Notes: generated by a model from the letters alone, not told the origin. Counted from the first letter of the stretch, positions 49,919-58,025 are shown. The stretch: 64,000 nucleotides of DNA from Pontibacter beigongshangensis (GCF_014332515.1 NZ_VFSD01000024.1:50172-114171), one strand, 5' to 3'. Translations and numbers: made by a program.

Positions 49919-50299
49919 ATGGGACTATTAAGCGGCATGATGGGACACGCTTCCGAGGTGTCTATCGAGAAGTTACAAAGAGAATTTCAGCCTATCCTGC
50001 TGGACAACGAGCAGCTGGAGAAGGCATTTAAACTGATACGCGACATGCTGGTGTTCACCAACAAGCGGCTCATCCTGGTAAACAAGCAGGGCCTCACCGG
50101 CTCCAAAACCGATTACCAGAGCATTCCCTACGCCAGCATTAAAATGTTCTCAAAAGAAAGTGCCGGTATTATGGATATGGATGCCGAACTGAAAATCTGG
50201 CTGACAGGCGAATCGGAACCCACCATCAAACAGGATTTCCGGAAAGGCAACAACATTAATGAGGCTTACAAGATTTTGAGTAAGTATGTGTTGAAGTGA
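49919..50299 (+). CDS. Bacterial PH domain protein (bPH_1 family)
   Basis: A 126-residue single-domain protein: EFQPILLDNEQLEKAFKLIR, DMLVFTNKRLILVNKQGLTG, SIPYASIKMFSKESAG and the C-terminal helix NINEAYKILSKYVLK match the bacterial pleckstrin homology (YvbH/bPH_1) pattern. No signal peptide. The role is unknown. Monocistronic, with a terminator after it. Confidence 0.92.
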   Translation: MGLLSGMMGHASEVSIEKLQREFQPILLDNEQLEKAFKLIRDMLVFTNKRLILVNKQGLTGSKTDYQSIPYASIKMFSKESAGIMDMDAELKIWLTGESEPTIKQDFRKGNNINEAYKILSKYVLK

Positions 50300-50374
50300 G
50301 ATAGGCGGGGGTGGTTGGACTAGGGAAAGGAGTTGAGTAGTAAATCGGAGGCTCTCATCAGATCAAGCCAAACA

Positions 50375-50410
50375 AAAAGCCCCACAGGCTATTACACCTG
50401 CAGGGCTTTT
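50375..50410 (+). terminator. Terminator after the PH-domain gene
   Basis: AAAAGCCC...GGGCTTTT with an inner CAGG/CCTG stem, between convergent genes. Confidence 0.82.
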
Positions 50411-50432
50411 CTATGTGTTTTACTGATGTACG

Positions 50433-50468
50433 CAATTATTCTAATTAAAAAGCCCCTCCAGAGCTTTA
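50433..50468 (-). repeat. CTCCGGAG dispersed repeat, copy 20
   Basis: Reverse: CAATTATTCTAATTAAAAAG, CCCCTCCAGAGC; the CAG arm is missing. Confidence 0.8.
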
Positions 50469-50508
50469 CCGGCTGCATCGGTGCGGCATCAGCATATTAG
50501 ATCAGCTT

Positions 50509-51822
50509 CTATTTCACCACTTCGCCATACAAATCGAAATCCGAAGAGTCGGTGATTTTCACGTGGGCAAAGTCTCCGATGCGTACGTAGGTGTCGGTGG
50601 CAGGCACGAGCACTTCGTTGTCTACTTCCGGAGAGTCGTGCTGGGTGCGGCCCACAAAATAGCCACTCTCTTTGCGGTCGAAGAGCACTTTGTAGGTCTT
50701 GCCCACTTTCTCCTCGTTCAGCTCTACCGATATGCCCTGCTGTAACTCCATAATGGCATCGGCACGTTCCTGCTTCACCTCTTCCGGCACATTATCTTCC
50801 AGGCTGAAGGAATGGGTGCTTTCCTCATGGGAGTAGGTAAAAATACCCAAACGGTCGAAGCGGGTTTCCTCTACCCAATCGTACAACTCCCGGAAATCCT
50901 GATCAGTCTCGCCGGGGTGGCCGGCAATTAAGGTGGTTCGTAAAGCGATGTCCGGCACGCGCTGGCGGATAGAGTCTACCAGTTCTATGGTACGGCGCTT
51001 GCTGATGCCACGGCGCATGCTCTTGAGCATGTTGTCGGAGATGTGCTGCAGCGGCATGTCAAGGTACTTGCAGATATTCTCGCGCTCGTTCATCACATCA
51101 AACACCTCCATCGGGAACTGCGACGGGTATGCGTACTGCATCCTGATCCACTCAATGCCTTCCACATCGGAAAGGTTACGGAGCAGGTCGGCCAGCTTGC
51201 GCTCGCCGTATTGCTGCAGCCCGTAGTAGGTCAGGTCCTGCGCAATCAGGATCAGTTCTTTGGTGCCCATCTTAGCCAGGCGCTTTGCCTCGCCCACCAA
51301 ACTTTCAATGGAGCGGTCTACGTGCTTGCCGCGCATCAGCGGGATGGCGCAGAACGAGCAGGGGCGGTTGCAGCCTTCGGCAATTTTAAAGTAAGCAAAG
51401 TGCGAAGGCGTGGTAATCAGACGTTCGCCAATGAGTTCGTGCTTGTAGTCGGCTTCGAGCTTTTTGAGGAGCTGCGGCATTTCGAGCGTGCCAAAGTAGG
51501 CATCCACCTGCGGTATCTCTGCCTCCAGCGAATCTTTGTAGCGCTGCGAGAGGCAGCCGGTCACGTACAGCTTATCGATCTGCCCGGCCTCTTTCTCTTC
51601 GGCATAACGCAGAATTGTGTCTATCGACTCCTGCTTGGCATTGTCTATGAAGCCGCAGGTATTGATGATGATGATATTGGAATCGTCTTTGTCAGACTCG
51701 TGGGCCACGTCCATATCGTTGGCGCGCAGCTGCCCCATCAGCACTTCCGAATCTACCAGGTTCTTGGAACAACCCAATGTGATTACGTTTACCTTGTCTT
51801 TTTTGAGTGTTCTTACTTTCAC
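50509..51822 (-). CDS. rimO: Ribosomal protein uS12 methylthiotransferase RimO
   Basis: A 437-residue radical SAM enzyme. The UPF0004 domain has VNVITLGCSKNLVDSEV, INTCGFIDNAK and VTGCLSQRY (three cluster Cys); the radical SAM domain has IAEGCNRPCSFCAIPLMRG; the C-terminal TRAM domain starts near KVGKTYKVLFD. It methylthiolates Asp in uS12. Start GTG 51822. Three bases after a lipoprotein gene; member of the ftsY operon. Confidence 0.97.
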   Translation of the reverse strand: MKVRTLKKDKVNVITLGCSKNLVDSEVLMGQLRANDMDVAHESDKDDSNIIIINTCGFIDNAKQESIDTILRYAEEKEAGQIDKLYVTGCLSQRYKDSLEAEIPQVDAYFGTLEMPQLLKKLEADYKHELIGERLITTPSHFAYFKIAEGCNRPCSFCAIPLMRGKHVDRSIESLVGEAKRLAKMGTKELILIAQDLTYYGLQQYGERKLADLLRNLSDVEGIEWIRMQYAYPSQFPMEVFDVMNERENICKYLDMPLQHISDNMLKSMRRGISKRRTIELVDSIRQRVPDIALRTTLIAGHPGETDQDFRELYDWVEETRFDRLGIFTYSHEESTHSFSLEDNVPEEVKQERADAIMELQQGISVELNEEKVGKTYKVLFDRKESGYFVGRTQHDSPEVDNEVLVPATDTYVRIGDFAHVKITDSSDFDLYGEVVK

Positions 51823-51825
51823 GAT

Positions 51826-52413
51826 TTAATAGGTAGCATTATAATTTATCAGAAACTCCACTTGCGTTACCTCGCCCTGCTTCACCTCCACCGGGTAGAT
51901 ATTGTTCTGCCCATCGAAAAGGTTGGCGTAAAGCCCCTGCTCCTCTCTCGTAAAAACAGAGTAGCGGCCGGGCTCCAAGCTAACGGCAAAGTAGCCATTA
52001 GCATCTGTAACAACCTGCGTTACCAAATTAGTTTGAATATTGGTGTGAAAAACACCATCGGTGGTAGTGGCCTGCGTGCCACTGGTGAGTTCATAGACAA
52101 AAACCTGCCGCTGCACGCCCTTCCGGCCGCTGCTGCGGGGCACATCCGGCGATGGCATCTGGTTACCAGCCTCCCACACTACGCGGCCGGCTATTCCTTG
52201 TTTTATGGTTGCCTGCTGCTCCTGTACTACTTGGGCAGAGGCATTTAAGGGTGTTTTGTTAGTGTAGCATTCAGTTCTCACAGTGATCGGCCCATCCTTT
52301 TCCTCCTGATCCACTTCACTTTGATCCGCTGACGGCTGGCTTGCTGTGGTTTTACTGAAGCCGTTGCAGCTAATGAGCCACAACCAGAGCGGCAACAGCA
52401 ACAGCTTATTCAT
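51826..52413 (-). CDS. Lipoprotein with carboxypeptidase-regulatory-like domain
   Basis: A 195-residue product with a signal segment and lipobox (LWLISC, Cys 16). From about residue 70 the sequence reads QGIAGRVVWEAGNQMPSPD ... VVTDANGYFAVSLEPGRYSV, the strand pattern of carboxypeptidase-regulatory-like (CarboxypepD_reg) folds, ending with a loop like LYANLFDGQNNIYPVEVKQG. The function is unknown. It lies between ftsY (6 bases) and rimO (3 bases) in the same operon. Confidence 0.85.
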   Translation of the reverse strand: MNKLLLLPLWLWLISCNGFSKTTASQPSADQSEVDQEEKDGPITVRTECYTNKTPLNASAQVVQEQQATIKQGIAGRVVWEAGNQMPSPDVPRSSGRKGVQRQVFVYELTSGTQATTTDGVFHTNIQTNLVTQVVTDANGYFAVSLEPGRYSVFTREEQGLYANLFDGQNNIYPVEVKQGEVTQVEFLINYNATY

Positions 52414-52419
52414 GCCGCA

Positions 52420-53382
52420 TTATTTTTTGCGCGAGAAGAACGACTCTACAAACTCCTTCTTGTCGAACAGTTGCAGGTCTTCTATTTTCTCGCCAACTCC
52501 TATGTATTTCACCGGAATCTTAAACTCATCAGAAATACCGATCACCACACCGCCTTTGGCCGTGCCGTCGAGCTTCGTAATGGCCATGGCCGTTACGTCG
52601 GTGGCTTTGGTAAACTCGCGGGCCTGCAGGATGGCGTTCTGGCCGGTACTGCCGTCCAGCACCAGCAGCACTTCGTGCGGCGTGTCGGCGGTAATTTTCT
52701 GCATCACGCGCTTTATCTTGCCCAACTCGTTCATTAGGCCTACTTTGTTGTGCAGGCGGCCCGCCGTGTCTATAATCACCACATCGGCTCCCATATCTAC
52801 GCCTTTTTTTACGGCATCGTAGGCAACGGAGGCAGGGTCGGTGTTCATGCCGTGCGATATAACAGGCACACCCACGCGCTCTCCCCAGACGATGAGCTGA
52901 TCAACGGCAGCGGCCCTGAACGTGTCGGCAGCGCCCAGCACGACCTGCTTGCCGGCCTTGTGGAACTGCGAGGCCAGTTTGCCAATGGTAGTGGTCTTGC
53001 CAACGCCGTTTACGCCTACTACCATAATCACATAGGGTTTGATGCCGGCCGGCAGGTCGAAGTTGGCACCGTCGCCGGCCTTGTTCTCTCCAAGCAGGGC
53101 AGCAATTTCCTCTCGCAGGATTCTGTCCAGTTCGTCGGTGCTCACGTACTTGTCGCGGGCCACCCGCTTTTCGATGCGGTCTATGATCTTAATGGTGGTG
53201 TCTACCCCTACATCGGCATTAACCAGGATTTCCTCCAGCTCGTCGAGCACATCCACGTCTACCGTAGCTTTGCCCATGACGGCTTTGCTTAATTGTCCAA
53301 AAAAGTTCGTTTTAGACTTCTCCAGGCCTTTATCCAGAGACTCCTTTTTCTTTTCTTTTCCAAAAAAGTCAAAAATTCCCAT
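52420..53382 (-). CDS. ftsY: Signal recognition particle receptor FtsY
   Basis: A 320-residue SRP GTPase with the NG domain: VDVDVLDELEEILVNADVGV, P loop GVNGVGKTTTIGKLA, DTFRAAAVDQL, VIIDTAGRLHNK, and TKLDGTAKGGVV. The N-terminal A domain is short (about 40 residues, Lys-rich), as in other Bacteroidota. It docks ribosome-SRP complexes at the membrane. A terminator and the palindrome at 53410-53423 precede it, so it may have its own control. Confidence 0.97.
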   Translation of the reverse strand: MGIFDFFGKEKKKESLDKGLEKSKTNFFGQLSKAVMGKATVDVDVLDELEEILVNADVGVDTTIKIIDRIEKRVARDKYVSTDELDRILREEIAALLGENKAGDGANFDLPAGIKPYVIMVVGVNGVGKTTTIGKLASQFHKAGKQVVLGAADTFRAAAVDQLIVWGERVGVPVISHGMNTDPASVAYDAVKKGVDMGADVVIIDTAGRLHNKVGLMNELGKIKRVMQKITADTPHEVLLVLDGSTGQNAILQAREFTKATDVTAMAITKLDGTAKGGVVIGISDEFKIPVKYIGVGEKIEDLQLFDKKEFVESFFSRKK

Positions 53383-53409
53383 CTTAATTCCGTGTAGGGT
53401 GTTGAGGTT

Positions 53410-53423
53410 GTGTCAAGTGACAC
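53410..53423. promoter_or_regulatory. Palindrome upstream of ftsY
   Basis: GTGTCAAGTGACAC: perfect 6 bp arms around 2 bases, 28 bases before the ftsY start. Possible operator; no regulator is known. Confidence 0.35.
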
Positions 53424-53433
53424 GGTAATATAC

Positions 53434-53458
53434 CAAAAAAGTCCCATATAAGGGACTT
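53434..53458 (-). terminator. Terminator between DUF4295 and ftsY
   Basis: AAGTCCC/GGGACTT stem with a T6 run on the minus strand; would reduce readthrough from the ribosomal genes into ftsY. Confidence 0.82.
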
Positions 53459-53503
53459 CTTCGTGGTTCTATCTATGTAAACGTAGAGTAGTAGCGGGTT
53501 GTA

Positions 53504-53656
53504 TTACTTGGTCAGGAACTCCTGTACTTTGTCAACAGGCACCATTTCTTCCTTAAAGGTGTAAGAACCGGTCTTCGGTGACTTTACCGCTTTAATTACC
53601 TTTGCCCAGTCTTTGCCTGTAGCGGTCTTCAGGGTCGCAACAACTTTCTTAGCCAT
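53504..53656 (-). CDS. DUF4295 (Bacteroidota-specific ribosomal protein)
   Basis: A 50-residue basic protein: MAKKVVATLKTATGKDWAKV, then IKAVKSPKTGSYTFKEEMVP and VDKVQEFLTK. It is the DUF4295 family, present only in Bacteroidota and located after rpmG. To my knowledge such a protein was identified as a large-subunit ribosomal component in this phylum (called bL38). Three bases separate it from rpmG. Confidence 0.92.
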   Translation of the reverse strand: MAKKVVATLKTATGKDWAKVIKAVKSPKTGSYTFKEEMVPVDKVQEFLTK

Positions 53657-53659
53657 GGT

Positions 53660-53848
53660 CTATTTAATTTCTTTATGTAAGGTTACTTTTCTTAATACAG
53701 GGTTATACTTCTTAAGCTCCAAGCGCCCAGTAGTGTTCTTTCTGTTTTTGGTAGTGATGTACCTTGAAGTTCCAGGCAGGCCAGTAGCTTTATGCTCTGT
53801 GCACTCCATGATTACCTGGATTCTATTACCTTTTGCTTTTTTAGCCAT
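53660..53848 (-). CDS. rpmG: 50S ribosomal protein L33
   Basis: A 62-residue basic protein: MAKKAKGNRIQVIMECTEHK, SRYITTKNRKNTTGRLELKK, YNPVLRKVTLHKEIK. It has the L33 length and core; only one Cys is kept, so it is the zinc-free form. First gene downstream of the promoter at 53878-53909. Confidence 0.97.
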   Translation of the reverse strand: MAKKAKGNRIQVIMECTEHKATGLPGTSRYITTKNRKNTTGRLELKKYNPVLRKVTLHKEIK

Positions 53849-53877
53849 CTCAACTAGTAATTTTTTATTTAGGACTG

Positions 53878-53909
53878 CAAATATACAAGCTTAAACTATT
53901 CATTGCAAA
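53878..53909 (-). promoter_or_regulatory. Promoter of rpmG-DUF4295
   Basis: TTTG (53906-53909), 20 bases, TATATTTG (53878-53885): a full consensus match 30 bases before the rpmG start. Confidence 0.8.
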
Positions 53910-54107
53910 CGATGTGCATGTTTTATTCAAAGCTTTGATGCAATTTTATTGTTTATCTTTTTCAGCAGCCTTCAGAGAAACTGCTTCAGGCTCAGCATGC
54001 TGTTTCGCGGCAGAAAGCAAGATTTGTCTTTGTTCCTGCCTCTGCCGGACAACACCTGCAAAAGCCTGTGCCATAGGGCGGAGAGAGACCCTGCCGGCTC
54101 AAGAGAC

Positions 54108-54150
54108 AATTTTTCTAATCAAAAAGTCCCTCCTGAGACATTTGCTGCTC
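54108..54150 (-). repeat. CTCCGGAG dispersed repeat, copy 21
   Basis: Reverse: CAATTTTTCTAATCAAAAAG, TCCCTCCTGAGAC, ATTTGCTGCTC. Diverged. Confidence 0.75.
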
Positions 54151-54177
54151 TTCCGGCAGCTAAACCATTGGTATCTT

Positions 54178-54238
54178 ACAAAAAAACAGCAACGGAGCGA
54201 GGCAGTAACTGCTTTTGCGCAGTAGCTCTCTCCGTTGC
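54178..54238 (-). terminator. Terminator of rpmB
   Basis: GCAACGGAG pairs with CTCCGTTGC, enclosing a second AAAGCAG-type hairpin, with a T-run on the minus strand. Confidence 0.75.
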
Positions 54239-54340
54239 CGGTATGCTTTATCTACAAGTACCAGATGGCTTTTCCGGGTTGCGCGCTATGCTGATGAGGC
54301 CTGACCTGCACCAGCAGCACCCGTTGCCGGGAAACGGTTA

Positions 54341-54580
54341 TTAGTAAAGGATGTACCCCTGCTCTACCGCCTTCTTCAATACAGCCGTGATACCATTTTT
54401 GTTAATGGTTCTTAAAGCTGAAGTAGAAACTTTAAGCGTGATCCATGCATCCTCTTCAGGGATGTAAAAACGCTTCTTCTGAAGGTTTGGATAAAACTTA
54501 CGCTTGGTCTTGTTGTTAGCGTGTGATACGTTATTACCAACCTGTACTCTTTTTCCGGTTAAGTCGCAAACTCTTGCCAT
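54341..54580 (-). CDS. rpmB: 50S ribosomal protein L28
   Basis: A 79-residue basic protein: MARVCDLTGKRVQVGNNVSH, ANNKTKRKFYPNLQKKRFYI, KVSTSALRTINKNGI. It matches bacterial L28 over its length. It has its own promoter (54616-54647) and terminator, so it is not strictly in the rpmG transcript. Confidence 0.98.
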   Translation of the reverse strand: MARVCDLTGKRVQVGNNVSHANNKTKRKFYPNLQKKRFYIPEEDAWITLKVSTSALRTINKNGITAVLKKAVEQGYILY

Positions 54581-54615
54581 CTTGTATATTCTTCTAAATT
54601 ATTTCAACTGGGGTG

Positions 54616-54647
54616 CAAAGATCATAAAAAAGAAACAGAAAGTCAAA
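54616..54647 (-). promoter_or_regulatory. Promoter of rpmB
   Basis: TTTG (54644-54647), 20 bases, GATCTTTG (54616-54623; one mismatch to TAnnTTTG). Confidence 0.7.
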
Positions 54648-54721
54648 GACGTAGCCAACATTTTTATAATGAGGCTACTATTCAGCTGCTCATCAGTACT
54701 GCTGCTGCTCCCAAAGCAGGC

Positions 54722-54895
54722 TTATTTGCCTTCTCCCGGGCCGGCGTCCTGCCGCTTTTTGCGGTAGCCGTAGGGGCAGTGGCGACAGCCGTTCTGGCAG
54801 CAATAGCCGCGTTTCAGGTGGTAGCTGGCCGTAAAAACCAGCAGCCCCTGTTCGTTCAGGTAATAATCCTCTCCTTCTTTTAATGGCTGGCCCAA
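54722..54895 (-). CDS. DUF5522 small cysteine-rich protein
   Basis: A 57-residue protein: MGQPLKEGEDYYLNEQGLLV, FTASYHLKRGYCCQNGCRHC, then PYGYRKKR and a polar tail. GYCCQNGCRHCPYG is the DUF5522 hallmark and may bind metal. The only start in frame is TTG 54895. The function is unknown. It lies upstream of rpmB with its own small transcription unit. Confidence 0.78.
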   Translation of the reverse strand: MGQPLKEGEDYYLNEQGLLVFTASYHLKRGYCCQNGCRHCPYGYRKKRQDAGPGEGK

Positions 54896-54992
54896 ACTTT
54901 TATTTCTTAATGCTGCACAAAGTAAGCAAGAGCAGGCCTAAAATGCATCTTCCAGGCCAGGGTTTTATGTATTTCGTCGATAAGCTGCCGCA

Positions 54993-55040
54993 CAGGAGCA
55001 GTAAAAACACCTCCGGAGGGGCATTTTTATTAGAATAATT
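54993..55040 (+). repeat. CTCCGGAG dispersed repeat, copy 22
   Basis: CAGGAGCAG, ACCTCCGGAGGGGC, ATTTTTATT, AGAATAATTCC. Confidence 0.88.
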
Positions 55041-55117
55041 CCTGCACTATCTTTAACTATGCTACAGACAATGCCAGAACTTATCGGTATTCAAGATTTG
55101 GTTTGTTCTGATTTATG

Positions 55118-55155
55118 AAAAAATCCTGTGTCTTAAGTCCTGCGCCTTGTGCCCC
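55118..55155. repeat. Phrase repeat (CCTGTGTCTTAAGTCCTG)
   Basis: Two units of the GACACAAG word family in reverse (CTGTGTCTTAAGTC, CTGCGCCTTGTGCC). Confidence 0.5.
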
Positions 55156-55341
55156 GTAGCAGGTGGCATTACAAGTTCTATATCCGTGAAGTTAAGGCGA
55201 CGTCTATAATTTACAACCATAATTAAATATCTCTGTAAAATAGATACACCCGGGCAGCAAAAGGCCGATGAGAGGCAGGTGCCATCTTCCGGTTCAGAGC
55301 CTTTCGCCCCCCGTCCATTCCCTAACTCAGTTATTACGCCT

Positions 55342-56583
55342 ATGAATATGCAAACCATCACTTCGAGCCAGCAAGCCATCGACACCGAGCACCAGTACGG
55401 CGCGCACAACTACCACCCAATACCCGTGGTGCTCACCCGCGGCGAGGGCGTGCACCTCTGGGATGTGGAAGGCAAGCGCTACTACGACTTCCTTTCGGCT
55501 TACAGCGCCGTGAACCAGGGCCACTGCCACCCCAAAATCATAGGGGCGCTTATAGAGCAGGCCCAGCAGCTAACGCTTACCTCACGGGCATTTTACAACG
55601 ACAAGCTGGGGCTGGCCGAGCAGTACATCTGCCAGTATTTTGATTACCAGAAATCGCTGTTCATGAACTCCGGGGCCGAGGCCGTGGAGACAGCCATTAA
55701 ACTGGCCCGCAAGTGGGGCTACGTGAGCAAAGGCATCGCGCCCCACAAGGCAGAGATCATTGTGGTGGAGAGCAACTTCCATGGGCGCACCACCGGCATC
55801 ATCTCCTTCTCCACCGACCCCGACTCCACCAAAGGCTTCGGTCCTTACATGCCCGGCTACAAGGTTATTCCTTACAACGACCTGGAGGCGCTGGAGCAGG
55901 CACTGCAGGAGAACCCGAACGTGTGCGCTTTTCTGGTGGAGCCGATCCAGGGCGAGGCAGGTGTGGTGGTTCCGGACCAAGGCTACCTGGCCAACGCAGC
56001 AGCGCTCTGCCGCAAGTACAACGTGCTCCTCATGACCGATGAGATACAGACTGGCATTGGCCGCACCGGCGAGCTGCTGGCCGGTTATTATGACAAAGTA
56101 AAGGCCGATATCCTGATCCTGGGCAAAGCGCTTTCGGGTGGTGTGCTGCCCGTGTCGGCGGTGCTGGCAAACGACGACATTATGTTGTGCATAAAGCCCG
56201 GCGAGCACGGCTCCACTTTTGGCGGGAACCCTTTGGCAGCCGTAGTTGCCATAGCCGCGCTGCAGGTGATAAAAGAAGAACGCCTGACGGAGAACGCGCA
56301 GGCAATGGGAGAGATTTTCAGGGGGCGCATGGAGCGCCTGAAGCAGCAACGGCCGGAACTGGTGACACTGGTGCGCGGCAAAGGCCTGCTGAATGCCATC
56401 GTCATAGAACCTACACCAGATGGACGCACCGCCTGGGATGTGTGCGTGGCGCTGAAAGACAGAGGGCTGCTGGCCAAACCTACGCACGGCGACATCATCC
56501 GGTTCGCCCCTCCGCTGGTCATTACCGAAGAGCAGCTGCAGGCCTGCTGCGACATCATAGAAGACGTGATCATGAACTTTTGA
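55342..56583 (+). CDS. rocD: Ornithine aminotransferase
   Basis: A 413-residue class III PLP aminotransferase. Landmarks are YGAHNYHPIPVVLTRGEGVH, YDFLSAYSAVNQGHCHPKI, FMNSGAEAVETAIKLARKWG, NFHGRTTGIISFSTD, LMTDEIQTGIGRTG, and the PLP-lysine in ILGKALSGGVLPVSAV. GSTFGGNPLAAVVA and a C-terminal GLLAKPTHGDIIRFAPPLVI also fit. It makes glutamate-5-semialdehyde from ornithine. A second ATG two codons downstream (55348) is equally plausible. Confidence 0.96.
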   Translation: MNMQTITSSQQAIDTEHQYGAHNYHPIPVVLTRGEGVHLWDVEGKRYYDFLSAYSAVNQGHCHPKIIGALIEQAQQLTLTSRAFYNDKLGLAEQYICQYFDYQKSLFMNSGAEAVETAIKLARKWGYVSKGIAPHKAEIIVVESNFHGRTTGIISFSTDPDSTKGFGPYMPGYKVIPYNDLEALEQALQENPNVCAFLVEPIQGEAGVVVPDQGYLANAAALCRKYNVLLMTDEIQTGIGRTGELLAGYYDKVKADILILGKALSGGVLPVSAVLANDDIMLCIKPGEHGSTFGGNPLAAVVAIAALQVIKEERLTENAQAMGEIFRGRMERLKQQRPELVTLVRGKGLLNAIVIEPTPDGRTAWDVCVALKDRGLLAKPTHGDIIRFAPPLVITEEQLQACCDIIEDVIMNF

Positions 56584-56584
56584 A

Positions 56585-56750
56585 GCCTCGCTAAATTTAA
56601 AATTATAAATTATGGCAGATATGCTTTCTGGCAGCTTTACAAGCATTAAACCTTTCTGAAAATCAAATTGGAGGAGTAATAATAAGGCTATAGGCATACT
56701 ATTTCAGGCATTCCTAATTTTGAATTTCTAATTTTTAATTTAGCGAAGCC
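56585..56750. repeat. AT-rich inverted-repeat element between rocD and hemB
   Basis: Left end AGCCTCGCTAAATTTAAAAT and right end TTCTAATTTTTAATTTAGCG followed by AAGCC, in opposite orientations, about 166 bp apart in total. It is like the element upstream of kbl. No coding content. The hemB -7 box begins 4 bases after its end. Confidence 0.75.
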
Positions 56751-56753
56751 CCT

Positions 56754-56761
56754 TACCTTTG
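56754..56761 (+). promoter_or_regulatory. Candidate -7 box of hemB
   Basis: TACCTTTG, 36 bases before the ATG. The -33 region falls inside the AT-rich repeat end and has no clear TTTG. Confidence 0.5.
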
Positions 56762-56797
56762 TCTTTCTTATTTGATGATCAGTAAACGAACTATCTT

Positions 56798-57772
56798 ATG
56801 ATACGAAGACCTAGACGCAACCGGCAGACAGAGGCTATCCGCAACATGGTGCAGGAAACGACGGTTGGTGTGCACGATTTTATATTTCCGCTGTTTTTAA
56901 TTGAGGGCGAGAACAAGAAAGTAGAGATCAGCTCCATGCCCGGCATCTTCCGATACACCATCGATCAGGTGCTGGAAGAGGTGCAGGCCTGTGTGGACCT
57001 GGGCATAAAGGTGTTTGCTCCCTTCCCGAGCATCTCCGAAGACATAAAAGATAAATACGCCACCGAAAGCCAGAACCCCGACGGCCTCTTCCCGAGCGCC
57101 ATCCGGGCCATCAAGAAGAACTTCCCGGAGGTGGCGCTGGTAACCGACGTAGCCATGGACCCCTACAGCTCCGACGGCCACGACGGCATCGTGGAGAACG
57201 GCGAGATCATAAACGATGAGACGCTGGAGGTGTTGGGCAAAATGGCCCTGACACAGGCGCAGGCCGGAGCCGACATCGTGGCCCCATCCGATATGATGGA
57301 CGGACGCATCGGGCATATCCGGAAGGTGCTTGATGAGAACGGCTTCCAGAAAGTGGCGATCATGGCCTACACCGCCAAGTATGCCAGCGCCTTCTACGGT
57401 CCTTTCCGTGACGCTTTAGGTTCTGCCCCAAAATCTGGCGACAAGAAAACCTACCAGATGAACTACGCCAACAGCCGAGAAGCCCTGATAGAAGCCGAAC
57501 TCGACACCCTGGAAGGAGCCGATTACCTGATGGTGAAACCTGCCCTGGCTTACCTCGACGTCATCAAGCTGCTCCGCGACAACTCTAACCTGCCGATTGC
57601 CGCCTACAACATCAGCGGGGAGTACGCCATGGTAAAAGCAGCTGCCCAAAACGGCTGGCTCGACAACGACAAAGCGATGGCCGAGATACTAACCGGCATA
57701 AAACGAGCCGGAGCCGACGTTATATTAACCTACTTCGCCAAAGAATACGCGCAGTACCTGAAGAAGCAGTAG
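56798..57772 (+). CDS. hemB: Porphobilinogen synthase (delta-aminolevulinic acid dehydratase)
   Basis: A 324-residue TIM barrel: RPRRNRQTEAIRNMVQET, FPLFLIEGENKKVEISSMPG, MAYTAKYASAFYGPFRDALG with an active-site Lys, and the catalytic Lys in YLMVKPALAYLD. The metal loop reads TDVAMDPYSSDGHDG: Asp and Ala replace the three zinc Cys, so this is the zinc-independent (magnesium/potassium) type. It condenses two 5-aminolevulinates in haem synthesis. Confidence 0.97.
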   Translation: MIRRPRRNRQTEAIRNMVQETTVGVHDFIFPLFLIEGENKKVEISSMPGIFRYTIDQVLEEVQACVDLGIKVFAPFPSISEDIKDKYATESQNPDGLFPSAIRAIKKNFPEVALVTDVAMDPYSSDGHDGIVENGEIINDETLEVLGKMALTQAQAGADIVAPSDMMDGRIGHIRKVLDENGFQKVAIMAYTAKYASAFYGPFRDALGSAPKSGDKKTYQMNYANSREALIEAELDTLEGADYLMVKPALAYLDVIKLLRDNSNLPIAAYNISGEYAMVKAAAQNGWLDNDKAMAEILTGIKRAGADVILTYFAKEYAQYLKKQ

Positions 57773-57788
57773 TCGACTGCACAGAACC

Positions 57789-57806
57789 CGCAGCGTGCGC
57801 AGCTCC
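57789..57806. repeat. 18-base word shared with 7217-7234
   Basis: CGCAGCGTGCGCAGCTCC, identical at both loci; in both it directly precedes a CTCCGGAG repeat copy. Confidence 0.7.
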
Positions 57807-57825
57807 TGCGAGGGTCCGGCCCTAG

Positions 57826-57884
57826 GCAGCAGGAGCATCAACAGCAGTAAAGAACTCCGGAGGGCTGTTTTGATTCGAATAATT
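57826..57884 (+). repeat. CTCCGGAG dispersed repeat, copy 23
   Basis: GCAGCAGGAGCATCAACAGC, ACTCCGGAGGGC, GTTTTGATT, CGAATAATTAC. Confidence 0.85.
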
Positions 57885-57889
57885 ACATA

Positions 57890-57930
57890 GAAAAGGCGCA
57901 TCAATTTTAGTCTGGTGCGCCTTTTCCTTT
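57890..57930 (+). terminator. Terminator of hemB
   Basis: GAAAAGGCGCA and TGCGCCTTTTC, 11 bp arms, then CTTTTG. It directly follows repeat copy 23. Confidence 0.85.
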
Positions 57931-58025
57931 TGCAACTGCCCTACAAACCCCGAATTGAACCTTCGCAAGCTATCCCAAGTTTAACTATTAACTGATGTTA
58001 CACACAGGGGGCCTTGCATAGGAGA

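Larger units (their letters stand above)
53910..54340. other. Intergenic region between rpmG and rpmB
   Basis: Apart from repeat copy 21 (54108-54150) and the rpmB terminator (54178-54238) I see nothing. Plus-strand frames through it have no family signal. Confidence 0.55.
54896..55341. other. Divergent intergenic region before rocD
   Basis: Repeat copy 22 (54993-55040) and a phrase repeat (55118-55155). No gene and no clear promoter match. Confidence 0.6.

Noticed and set aside
51043..52248. 401-codon plus-strand frame
   Set aside because: Antisense to rimO and the lipoprotein gene.
53949..54344. 131-codon plus-strand frame between rpmG and rpmB
   Set aside because: Runs through repeat copy 21 and the rpmB terminator in antisense; no domain signal.
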